64,000 nt of DNA from Meconema thalassinum (taxonomy: Eukaryota > Arthropoda > Insecta > Orthoptera > Tettigoniidae). Below the pieces are notes generated by a model that saw nothing but the letters and a program-made list of their open reading frames with translations, was not told where the DNA came from and ran no database searches. The stretch covers positions 365,782,779 through 365,846,778 of the forward strand of contig OX336393.1 in assembly GCA_946902985.2 (NCBI GenBank), written 5' to 3'. Positions 54,482 to 64,000 of this stretch are shown in pieces; position 1 is the first letter of the stretch, and each line of letters starts with the position of its first letter. A program made the translations under genes and the position numbers.

Positions 54482-55309
54482 AGGTGCGTTCAAAAAGATA
54501 CGAGCTGGAGGCTGTTATGCGCAAACCGGTGACGATATCGGCTAATCGTGGCGTGTGTAACGAGGTGTGGTTCTGACCAGAGCGTGGAAGGTCACAGCCC
54601 GTCGCTAGAGAGCACGTGTGCACGTCACGTGACGATACAAAGCGAGCAGCAGCATGCATCAATCGTCCAACCAAAACCAAGACAGTAGACCATTCGACAT
54701 GCCTCCTGGTGTGGTTGAAGACTGTGGGGCACCCATTGGACACACACTTTGCGCAAGTGCAGTCGTTCCTTCATGATGGTGTGCACACTTCCGACGCTCA
54801 ATCCGACCACGGCGGCTATGGCGTTCACTGTCACTCGGCGGTCCTGGGTAATGAGTGTATCAACCAGCTGGACGTTGTCATCGGTAATGCAGGGGGGTGC
54901 CCCAGACCGGGCATCATCGGCTAACGACACCCGTCCTTCCCTGAAGCGCTTGTGCCACGCGTTGACCCTTGCAAGAGACATGCAGTGTTCGCCGTACACT
55001 TGTGACATTCGGCGATGAATGTCCGTTCCCCCTACTCCTTCCGCTGTCTGAAACCGAACAACATCTCTTTGCTCTCCGTTTGAAGCCTCCATGTCACTGT
55101 TTTCAATGGGACTGGCAGCGTTGGACGATTGATGCATGCTGCTGCTCGCTTTGTATCGTCACGTGACGTACACGCATGCCCTCTAGTGACGGGCTGTGAC
55201 CTTCCACGCTCTGGTCGGAACCACACCTCATTACACACGCCACGATTAGCCGATGTCGTCACCGGTTTGCGCATTACAGCCTCCGGCTCGTTACTTATTG
55301 AACGCACCT
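54482..55309 (-). mobile_element. deleted mariner element with 189-bp TIRs
   Basis: Ends AGGTGCGTT...AACGCACCT flanked by TA on both sides (54480-54481 and 55310-55311), the mariner/Tc1 target duplication. The left arm 54482-54670 and right arm 55121-55309 are inverted copies differing at only a handful of positions. The unique 450-bp core codes for the N-terminal half of a mariner transposase on the minus strand. The DNA encoding the catalytic half is gone. Confidence 0.9.
54688..55137 (-). pseudogene. mariner transposase N-terminal half
   Basis: The frame starts at an ATG inside the right inverted repeat. Residues 25-80 carry 'DVVRFQTAEGVGGTDIHRRM', 'VYGEHCMSLARVNAWHKRF' and 'EGRVSLADDARSGAP', the first helix-turn-helix and linker of mariner transposases. 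Residues 85-130 ('DNVQLVDTLITQDRR', 'GLSVGSVHTIMKERL') are the second helix-turn-helix. Similarity ends at about residue 150. The frame then runs 20 more codons into the left inverted repeat and stops at 54625. No DDE/D residue remains, so it could at most bind DNA. An intact DNA-binding half could act as a repressor; that is speculation. Confidence 0.85.
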
Positions 55310-55311
55310 TA

Positions 55312-55680
55312 TATAATACGCTAAGGTGTATGTTTCACAAAACTGAAGCTCCTAAACCAGAGGGAGTTAGAAGGTGGGGTTTGTAACAAAATCTTCCAAA
55401 TCGTCTCAATAGTACAGGAAAAAATCTTGCATTTCTTGAAAAATCAACTGAAATATATTTATTTGTTTATAAAGTGCTTTTAAACAAATAAACAAGACGA
55501 TAGCCCCTGGCAGAACTGCTTCGCGTCCAGCCCGCATAGCACTAGGGCCGGGCGGGTAGTCTGTACGCATGGCTCGCACACAACCCATTGTGCAACCAGC
55601 AGCAGTCATGAATTGCTCTCTGATTTCATAAATATTGACAATTTGTTTAAAAAGTGCGTTTAAACAAATAAACATATTTA
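55312..55680. other. short hairpins between the mariner elements
   Basis: TTTATTTGTTTA (55458-55469) pairs with TAAACAAATAAA (55481-55492), and a similar ATTTGTTTA/TAAACAAAT hairpin is at 55641-55672. They share 'AAAGTGC' in the loop, so they may be the two ends of a small element enclosing 55493-55640. Confidence 0.5.
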
Positions 55681-55682
55681 TA

Positions 55683-56352
55683 CGAGGGCTGGTTTTTTTT
55701 TTCAACCTCCGAAGGGTCATAATTGGAAAGTGTACATATCCAAATGAATTTATTACCAAAAGTTAGATACAAATGTGGTCACTTTTCAACATAATCACCA
55801 TCTAGTTTGAGGCATTTGTCATACCTGTGGACAAGCTTTTTGATCCCCTCTGCACAGTATGTTGCCGCCAGTGAGTTCAGATAGGCCCGAACGTTAGTTT
55901 GAAGATCTTCATCCGTCTCGAACCTCTGCCCTCCCAGCCACTTTTTCAGTGGAAAAAGGTGGAAGTCACTCGCCCTCACAGGGCTCATGTCACCCAACAA
56001 CTTCTGCAGGAATTTCGGTGGTCGGTTTTGACCAACCATCATACAGTCCCGATTTAGCGCCGAGTGACTTCCACCACTTCCCGGGACTGAAAAAGTGGCT
56101 GGGAGGGCAGAGGTTCGAGGCGGATGAAGATCTTCAAACCAACGTTTGGGCTTATCTGAACTCACTGGCGGCAAATACTGTGCAGAGGGGATCGAAAAGC
56201 TTGTCCACAGATACGACAAATGCCTCAACCTTCATGGTGATTAGGTTGAAAAGTAACCACATTTGTACCTAACTTTGGTAATAAATTCATTTGGATATGT
56301 ACACTTGTCTTTCATTTATGACCCTCCGGAGGTTGAAAAATAACAGCCCTCT
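55683..56352. mobile_element. palindromic mariner derivative made of two 3' halves
   Basis: Ends CGAGGGCTG...CAGCCCTCT are flanked by TA (55681-55682; 56353-56354). Arms 55683-55972 and 56061-56352 are inverted copies. Each arm encodes the C-terminus of a mariner transposase: minus strand 'FHLFPLKKWLGGQRFETDED' and 'LVHRYDKCLKLDGDYVEK'; plus strand 'YSPDLAPSDFHHFPGLKKWL'. The plus arm keeps the SPDLAPSD block that holds the last catalytic aspartate of DD34D mariners, and its frame is broken further on. Confidence 0.88.
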
Positions 56353-56597
56353 TAGAAGTCCGCATAACAATAAAGCCAGGTGGGTGGTTTATGCAGTATA
56401 CAGGCGAGAGTTCTCGCACGGCTCCGCTAGTTACTGATAAATACTAAGGCATTACGCACCTGAAAGAAGAACTATTTATTTTAATATCTACAATGTAGCA
56501 AGGCTGATAAATAATAATTCCATCAACAAACAGTCTCCCCCCCCCCCCCAACTAATCTATGAAGGTGTAGCTGCTATTGCTTAAGCAGTAAGCACTT

Positions 56598-57322
56598 AAA
56601 AGGGGGGACCTACACCTTAAAGAATCAAAATTTGTCATTTTTCAATTATTTTTTTTCTACGTTTATTGATTCTTCCTCTTCAAATCACTGCAACAATTTC
56701 TTCGATATGTGTAATACTTATGACCAAAAACGTGCAGGTGAGTTTAGGAGGTTCTCCTATATATTGGTAACTTTGTTGCTCGTTTCCCGAAACATTGGAT
56801 TTTCAAATCCGTTTCTTTAGTAACTACCAGAGTTTTCAAGATAATGAAGTGAAATTTAGTATACATGTGTATCTTATTGGGAAGAACAATATGACCTACA
56901 ACTGTTGATGTACATATCATAATTTCGCTTTAAAAAAGTATTCAGTGAAAAAAAATCAAAAAAAGTTACACTTTTATATAAGCTTTAAAAATATATTTTT
57001 TCTTTATAGATTCAAATGATTCTAGGTCAATCTCTAGCTACCGTATTAGTAAATACAATGAAAAAATAATTTTTGAAAAACAATGATATTTGTGTAAAAT
57101 ATTAGGGAAATGGTGGATCTGTGTACAAAATGCAGCCGCCATTTTAAGTGCCCAATTTGCGGAAATGCATTCGCCATATGACTTGTAATTACACGAACAT
57201 ATTGGCAAAGCATAGTGTGATTGGCAGAACAAATTACAATTCTTTAGTACTTTCTGTTGCTGAGGAATAAAAAAGTGAAATATACATGATTTTCGGATCC
57301 TTGAAGGTGTAGGTCCCCCCTA
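56598..57322. mobile_element. TIR element with GGGGGGACCTACACCTT ends
   Basis: AAGGGGGGACCTACACCTTA at the left and the inverse TTGAAGGTGTAGGTCCCCCC at the right form about 20-bp inverted repeats around 680 bp of AT-rich sequence. No transposase and no clear duplication: flanks are TTAAA and TAAAA. Superfamily unassigned. Confidence 0.65.
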
Positions 57323-57819
57323 AAATTGTAAACTAATATGCAGAAATTGAAATGATGGCAAAAAGCTATAGCTGCTATACACCTGCCTTTTGCTACTTTT
57401 CAGTCGGTCAACAAGATTGTGCCCAATGAATTGGACGGGGTGCAAGTTATAAATATGTAAACACACTCCTGGAAAAAATTACATGTAGCCTATTAGTTAG
57501 TTATCACACTTAAATGTGCAACTTTAGATTACGCGTTTTGACACTCAAGTGGCCATCATCTGATCCTGATCACTGTGTTAAGGTTAATTTTCACTTCTGT
57601 AAATTCAATAACACGTTGGAACTACTTGCAGCAGAACAATGCGAAACCTCATACTGCACGAACAACCATAGCAAAAATTCATGAATAGGGAGGAGTCAAA
57701 CTGCTACCACATCCAGCATACAGCCCTAATTATTATTATTATAAGCGTATGGCAAGGAAATTATATACATAATATATACAATATATACTTAATTAAAAAA
57801 AACATTGATTCACTTCAGG
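57323..57819. other. nothing recognised
   Basis: AT-rich with a short ATT run at 57730-57742. Confidence 0.4.
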
Positions 57820-58740
57820 CTTATGCGTTATAGCTGAATGTTCAACTTTTGAACCCACTGCAGTGCCTCCGCTGTTGGTGATAGAAAGTCTTCCAGTCTA
57901 CCTGGATAAGCCCGTAGTTGACACTCGCTTAAAATGTGGGGAATGGTCTGGCGAGGGGCTCCACAATCACATTCTGGAGATGGTACAAAATTCCACTTAT
58001 AGAGAGAATCGCTGCACCTTCCATGACCTGTCCTGATCCTGCTCAGTCTGAACCAAGTTGCACGCGGTAGTTGGAATCCGTTAGCAATTGTTTCCCTTCT
58101 GAAGATGTTATGTATGGGCAAGTCAGTGGAGTTATTCCAGCGGTCTTTCCATTCCTCCAAAGCATCGAAGTTGGTGGATGTCTTCAGAGCAGCATCACAA
58201 AGACATCCACATGTCGTGATTTCAATCTTTGGAGACTAAGAGCTGGTATGTCGCCTAGAGCAGGTAGCAGAGGATTCTTGCAGATCTTGTTGTACTCTCG
58301 AACAAGAGCTCTGGATCTTCGTAAGTCAGGTGGCATTATACCAGACAACAGTGGGAGCCAGTGCACTGGAGTTGGTCTGATGGTGCCAGATATAAGACGC
58401 ATGCTGGTATTCAATTGTGGGTCAATATACTTCGTATACGGGCTATTAAGCCACACTGGAGCACAATAGTCGGCAGTAGAGAAAACCAGTGCCAAGGCTG
58501 AAGAGCGCAGGATGTTCGCAGCCGATCTCCAAGTAGTACCAGTTAGCTTCTGAATAATATTGTTTCGGGTTTTCAGTTTCTTCGACAAGATGTTACAGCC
58601 CTGATGTTGTGTCTTCATATTACCAACTTTTTCGATCCATATTCTATTTCTTGCGTGGAAGAGATTTCGAAAACATTGAAGCTGTGGAAGTGGGTCTCGC
58701 CGAATTCTTCGCATAAAAACCCAGAGACTGGTACCGTCGC
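57820..58740 (-). pseudogene. Jockey-like LINE ORF2 C-terminus
   Basis: The minus strand from about 58735 reads 'LTGTTWRSAANILRSSALAL', 'FSTADYCAPVWLNSPYTKYI', 'RLISGTIRPTPVHWLPLLS' and 'GIMPPDLRRSRALVREYNKI', stopping at 58184. In another frame (58160-57828) it continues 'EEWKDRWNNSTDLP', 'TWFRLSRIRTGHGRC', 'CDCGAPRQTIPHILSECQL' and 'ALQWVQKLNIQL'. These are the Jockey-type post-RT and Cys-knuckle blocks. A single frameshift at about 58160-58190 is the only clear break over 900 bp, so it is better preserved than the LINE at 4040/10963. Confidence 0.85.
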
Positions 58741-59408
58741 GGGATAAGAAACCTCGCTCAAAGATGGCTCAAGAACATAGAATCTGATGGTCTCTACTTT
58801 GAAAAATAGTTAAATATCTTGTCAGAACACTTTACAAATAAAATTTTCTTTTAAAAACGACATTACTTATGAGACATCCTCTGTTTCTTTAGTCATCCAA
58901 TCTACTGAAGTCGGTCTTCCATATTACAGTGACTGTTAACCTACTGAAGGGCATTTTACATAGATCGTATAATGAATGTAAAACGTTACGTTCTTTAATC
59001 CCGTAAAACTTGCAAATAAAACTTAATTTCATTTTTATGGAATACTGACGATATCCAATGTTATGTTTCACGTGTTCTGTTTTCAGTTTATTTTATATCT
59101 TTCATTCCTCTCAACTAGCAAGTTCATTGAATTTTTAATGATAACTTCTTGGAGACAGATGGTTTAGTTTTAGTACTTATCTCTCCATGTGTTCTGCATT
59201 CTCATGTTAGGTTGCTTCGTTCAACATTCCGTTTATATCGTCCGTTGTCTCATTCTCTCCGTCATCTCAAAGGAATACCAAGTCAACGTTTTGTCTCGGA
59301 ACATACTAGTAAACTCTATAGCGGTTTGTCCTGTTATGTCGACTTCTTCAGTATTCGGACGATGCTTCTTCTAAAGTGTATAACTGACAAAGAAAAACAA
59401 AAAATAAA
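58741..59408. other. nothing recognised
   Basis: AT-rich, no supported frame or repeat. Confidence 0.4.
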
Positions 59409-59411
59409 GAA

Positions 59412-59443
<32 letters not shown>

Positions 59444-59460
59444 AATAAAGAAAGAAAGCA
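59409..59460. repeat. (GAAA)n microsatellite
   Basis: About 12 GAAA units with one interruption. Confidence 0.92.
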
Positions 59461-61050
59461 GAAAAGAAAGAAACAGACAAACAAAGGTATGGACAATAAA
59501 ACTTTCAACAGATTATAAAAGATTGTAATGACATTCAAGCAACGTTAACCTATAATTTTTTCCACAGGCTTCACTCGTAAAAATTCCCATATACTTTTAG
59601 CAGCACCACTACACGACATGGTTCGTTAAAGATTACTTTGAAATAAAGATACTAAATTTATAATTAACAACACTTTTATATGTTTGCTTCCTGGATTTGA
59701 GTGCCTGAAAAGAATCAAAATTGAAATTGTATGGACGACCATTTCAAAGTTTACGTTATATTGTAATTGTGTTCATCAAACACCTAATGTAGTGTTAAGC
59801 TAAGTAACCAAGCTGACGAAGGCATCACAGAAGGGCCGAAAACATGTTTCATCAATAAAAAAGACAACATTTTAAGTATTAACAGGAGTTCAAAGCGAGT
59901 TAAATTAGTTAATTAGAAAGAAAGAAAAATAGACACAATTTTCTATCTGCGGCTCAAACCACGCATTTATTTCGACTTTATGATTAAATATAATCTCAGT
60001 TTAATTTTGTATGTTTGTTATGTACTGATGGCATAACTACTGTAGTGAATCGATTAAACATTAATATTTAGGTAGAAGGTAACCGTAGGCTACATATTGT
60101 TTAAACTATCCTAAAGGATGAGCAAGGTCAGAGGAATCCTATAAACGTTTTCCGTTCTGTGACTTACAATGATTTTTGTAAATGTATAATTAATAGAAAA
60201 ATAAACATGAACATTTTCAGCCAAATAACATTTTGATTGAACGAACTCCGGTTGTTCCAGACATAGTGTCGTGATATGCGCTTGGAAGCGTCTGCAAAGC
60301 TCTCGGCGTTCACCGCGATAAAGCGAGAAGCATATCCTCTCAATGAAGCTTATAGGAAGTCGCAAGAAACAGTATCATGTTCATCTCCTTGGTTTCTTCT
60401 TCTGGATTAGTGTGCTAATGGGAGGAACTGTTTTGCAGACATTGTGTCTTTTATGTAATGCCAAGTTTTTAGGCCATATTTTTAGTGTTGCCTTTGAAAA
60501 CTATCAGTTATAACTCTTCAGTCGGTCAACAGAAATTTCCCCAATATACCGGGTTGGTAAGTGTGGTAATTGTTACTAATAAATTTGGCATTAGGCACCC
60601 GAAAATATACATATTTTACTAAGTTTCTGCCAGTTTTTTTTATTTTTTTAGCACAGAGACTTTCTGTGGGTGGCGCTGTTGGTTTAGTAGTGTTTTGTGG
60701 AGCAATGTGTCTTGTAAATTTGTATCCGGTGATGTTCGCTTGACGAGCAAAACATTCCATCCCTTGGTTTTCTCCTTAAGATACTATTTAAAATGCCACC
60801 TTAATAGCTGTAACCTGGAACTTTCAAAACCGCTGTACCATATGGATCTGTACCTAAGGACAATTTCTCACTTTCATCAACAAAATATTTTGTAAACTAT
60901 GTTAGTAATATTTGTATTTTCTTTGTTTTTAATCTACAACCCTAGTGTACCTCTGGTAAAATAGGGTTCCTGTATTGTTTTTTCTGGATATTCAATAATA
61001 ATAGTTTTCTCCTTTTTCAATAATCCATAATTTATTTCAGGTTATATTAT
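59461..61050. other. nothing firmly recognised
   Basis: About 1.6 kb of AT-rich sequence. 59808-59860 ('GCTGACGAAGGCATCACAGA', 'GGCCGAAAACATGTTTCATC') has the look of a dispersed repeat end, with no second copy of that exact form here. Confidence 0.4.
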
Positions 61051-61255
61051 TAAAATTATTCATGTGTTTTGGGCTGTTGCCGTGTGAAAATAAAATTAAA
61101 TACCATACGTTTCGAAGGAATCTTGCCTCCTTTTTCAATGGAATTAATTTAATTTTATTTAATTCCATTGAAAAAGGAGGCAAGGTTCCTTCGAAACGTC
61201 TGGTATTTAATTTTATTTTCACACCTAATTAGCCCAAAAAACATGAATAATTTGA
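61050..61255. repeat. near-perfect long palindrome
   Basis: The left arm (about 61054-61147) and right arm (about 61160-61253) are inverted: AAATTATTCATG, AATAAAATTAAATACCA, ACGTTTCGAAGGAA, CTTGCCTCCTTTTTCAATGG. The loop is about 12 bp. Mismatches are few, concentrated near the outer third. Confidence 0.9.
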
Positions 61256-61510
61256 ATAGTAATCCGGGCCGTGAAAGCCTTAATCGACATATTATTTCAG
61301 GTTACCTTTTCATATTCCAGTAATTGGAATTAGCTTGTGTTGACCGACTGAAAGTTACAATATCAATTGCTAATAAGGCAACACTAAAAATGGCTTCAAA
61401 GCAATCTTTACTAGTATTTACTGTATTGTCATATTTCTTCGGCACGAAAGCTATTTTCGAAAGAAATATGTGAACTTCAAACAATACCATTCAAAGTAAC
61501 ATAAGAGATG

Positions 61511-61906
61511 TTGTTGATTCTTTAAAGGGCCTTGCGACATCGTGGTCATATATACCCGTGTACTTGAGTGAGTGTAGAATTTGTCTGATAACCTGTGTCA
61601 CTGTGATGTCTGTACTAGTGTGTGTATTTGTAATCGACGTAGGATTTTGGTAGGAATCGGCCGTGGCCTTAAGTTGGTTACCATCCCGGCATTTGCCTAT
61701 AGTGAAAGTGGGAAACCATGGAAAACTACTTCGACGTTGGCTGAGGTAGGAATCGAACCCGCCTCTTCTCATTTTTGCCTCACGAGGCTGAGTGTACCCC
61801 GTTCTAGCCCTCAGATCAGAATTAAATTTCTGGGCAGAGCCAGGAATCGAACCCGGGCTTCCGCGGTGACAGCCAAGAATGCAAGACACAACGTAACGAG
61901 GCGGAC
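61511..61906 (-). mobile_element. SINE-C full-length
   Basis: From the left: GTTGTTGATTCTTTAAAGGG, 'TACCCGTGTACTTGAG', 'CTGATAACCTGTGTCACTG', the 'GGCCGTGGCCTTAAG' core, minus-strand B box GGTTCGATTCCTGG near 61845-61858, and a head ending CCTCGTTACG. The best consensus-like SINE-C in the window. Confidence 0.87.
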
Positions 61907-61909
61907 AGT

Positions 61910-62540
61910 GAGATAAGAACACTAGCATGTGCCTACATCACGAATAATGACACAATGAAATCCCGCACGCTTAACGGATTGTCAAAAGCTAGGCTATATA
62001 GTTCGTACAGCTAAAGTAACTGCCCAACATTTGTGATCCGAATCGTAACTTCTCTGTTTATTCTGACAAGTTATGAGTGCCTGTTGAAAAAAAAAGCGAT
62101 CAAAAAATGGATCATGGCTTCTGTTTACCCGTAAAATGTCATCTATGCACATGTCCACGCAGTAGCGGATCCAGGCCTTGCGGGGCCCTGGGCGATATGA
62201 TAAGGTGGGACCCACAACAATAGGAAATTTAAACAAAATATCAAATCTAATGGAAAATAGTTTTGTAATAATAATAATAATAATAAAATATAGTTACAAT
62301 ATTTTGAATACACTACAGTACATTTTTTAAATAATATGAAAGAAAACCCTTAAGTCCCCTTGAAAAAGATTATGTAAACTATGAAAATATATTAAAATAT
62401 TACTTTGCGACTTTTTTTCCTGGCTGAAGTCTTCTATCATTTCACTGAAATCTAAACTTGCTAAACGGTCACGGGAGGTCATATATGCACTGAAAAAAGG
62501 AATATGAATTATAAATTAGTTTGAAAAGTATAATTAACAA
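61910..62540. other. AT-rich; (AAT)n at 62266-62286
   Basis: Apart from a short AAT run I see nothing supported. Confidence 0.4.
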
Positions 62541-64000
62541 GCTGACCCGGCAGACGTTGTCCTGCCAATCAAAGAAAGTGTTGTAACTTAGTTTCTTGAA
62601 GTTTCTTGAATATTTTTTTTTCAATTTCTCTTAACTGCCTCTAAATTATCGTGAATTGAATTAACTAATTTTGAAGCATTCGTTGGAGCGTGCAAACAAC
62701 TCTCCAAAGTTTCATCGCAAACGGATAAATGGCATTTAACGCATACGGGATTTGGTTTAAATGATTCGTGCGCTGTCACTCATTTGTGGAATCTACTCGT
62801 GCTCTACCAACTGTGAAATGGATTTACTAAGTTAGAAAGCTTCACGTAAGTGTACACAACAATTCATCAAAGTTTCATCGCAATCGATGAATAGTATATG
62901 AACGCATACAGGATTTTGTTGGAACGCTTCGCGCGTCGTCACTCATTTGTTACATCTACTCGTGCGCTACCAATATTGTAAAATGGATTTACCAAGTTGA
63001 ACACCTTCCCTGGCGTGTACACAACAACTCATCAAAGTTTCATCGAAATCGGATGAATGACATATGAACGCATAAGTGATTTTCTTTAAACGATTCGCGT
63101 GCCGTCACTCATTTGTTGAATCTACTAATGCGCTACCTATTGTAAAATAGATTTACTAAGCCTGAAACCTTCTCTGGCGTGTACTAAATGATTCACCAAG
63201 GTTTGATCGCAATCGGATGAATGATATATGACCGCATACGGGACATTGTGGAAACGATTCGCGCGCCGTCGCTCATTTGTTGAATCTACTCGTGCGCTAC
63301 TTATTAAAAACTGGATTTACTAAGACAGAAACATATCCTGGAGTGTACACAACAATTCACCAAAGTTTCATCGCAATCTGATAAATGGTATATGGCCGCA
63401 TACGGTACTTTGTTGAAATGATTCGCGTGCCGTCACACATTTGTTGAATCTACTCGTGTGCTACCTATTGTAAAATGGATTTATTAAGCCAGAAACCTTT
63501 CGTAGGGTGTACACAACATCTCACCCAAGTTTCATCGTAATCGGACGAATGGTATTAGAACGCATACGGGACCTTATTGAAACGCTTCGTGCGTCGTCGC
63601 TTATTTGTTGAATCTACTCGTGAGAATCCTGTGAAATGTATTTACTAAGTTAGAAACCCTCACGTAAGTGTACACAACATCTCACCCAAGTTTCATTGCA
63701 ATCGGATGAATGGTATATGAATGCATACGGGACTTTGATTAAAAGTTCGCGCGTCGTTGCTCATTTGTTGAATCTACTCGTGAGCTACCTATTGTAAAAT
63801 GGATTTACTAAGTTAGAAACCTTCACGTAAGTGTACACAACATCTCACCCAAGTTTCATCGCTATCGGACGAATGGTATTTGAACGCATACGGGACTTTG
63901 TTGAAACGCTTCGCACGTCGCCGCTCATTTGTTGAATCCACTCGTGCGCAACCTCCTGTGAAATGGATTACTAAGTTAGAAGCCATCATTTAAGTGTACT
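62541..64000. repeat. ~164-bp degenerate tandem array, open at window end
   Basis: Starts after GCTGACCCGGCAGACGTTGT, a motif I associate with arthropod dispersed elements. The block CATTTGTTGAATCTACTCGT recurs at about 62781, 62944, 63110, 63274, 63438, 63602, 63762 and 63926, i.e. steps of 160-166 bp. Each unit also has TTTCATCGCAATCGGATGAA and GAACGCATACGGGAC. At least eight units; divergence is moderate, much greater than in the 83-bp satellite. Confidence 0.88.

Overview
This window looks like transposon-rich intronic or intergenic DNA from a large insect genome. The only piece of ordinary host gene I can support is one 168-bp exon at 21131-21298. It encodes half of an immunoglobulin domain resembling Sidestep-type cell-surface receptors, has phase-1 splice sites on both sides, and is on the + strand. 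Almost everything else is mobile or repetitive: tRNA-derived and 5S-derived SINEs, tails of several LINE types, mariner, hAT and Harbinger-like DNA transposons, and one full-length Ty3/gypsy LTR retrotransposon. An arthropod is strongly indicated. A polyneopteran such as an orthopteran is my guess from repeat style, not a demonstrated fact.

Layout. 0-4.4 kb: a terminal-inverted-repeat remnant, nested SINEs and LINE tails. 4416-10958: a young Ty3/gypsy element with identical-length 681-bp LTRs, 4-bp target-site duplication (TSD), gag, a textbook -1 frameshift signal, and a pol frame broken only by three in-frame stops. It sits inside an older Jockey-like LINE fragment whose other half resumes at 10963. 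11-21 kb: LINE fragments on both strands with SINEs inserted into them. 21-24.5 kb: the exon, an inverted-repeat element, SINEs and a 5S-rRNA-derived SINE. 24.5-37 kb: a fold-back around GAAT repeats, two oppositely oriented copies of a repeat with an internal ~30-bp minisatellite (family E), SINEs, a small hAT element and a Harbinger-like fragment. 37168-41482: a homogeneous 83-bp satellite of 52 monomers. 41962-44786: a 2.8-kb non-autonomous hAT element with 8-bp TSD. 45-52.8 kb: two copies of a ~1.1-kb repeat carrying a tRNA-Phe-like sequence (family F), LINE tails and SINEs. 53-57.3 kb: an inverted copy of the hAT cargo, two rearranged mariner elements side by side and another terminal-inverted-repeat element. 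57.8-64 kb: a Jockey-like LINE tail, a long hairpin, a SINE and a ~164-bp tandem array running off the window end.

Repeat names used here are local labels. SINE-A: ~515 bp, tRNA head, AACC tail. SINE-B: ~390 bp, tRNA head, ATT tail. SINE-C: ~400-500 bp, tRNA head, often a GTTGTT/AACAAC tail. SINE-D: ~310-370 bp, tRNA head. SINE-G: tRNA-type head, one copy. SINE-H: ~230 bp, ATT tail. E and F as above. SINE-A and SINE-C share a 3' module of about 110 bp, and E shares a short 3' tail with a LINE in the window, which suggests common reverse-transcription partners. The many clean TSDs show step-by-step nesting: SINE-D in SINE-C, SINE-B in SINE-C, SINE-H in a LINE, F in a LINE, SINE-D in F, and gypsy in a LINE. 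I see no multi-gene host system; the most unusual items are the 5S-derived SINE, the gag-pol frameshift signal, the satellite with higher-order markers, and the paired mariner derivatives.
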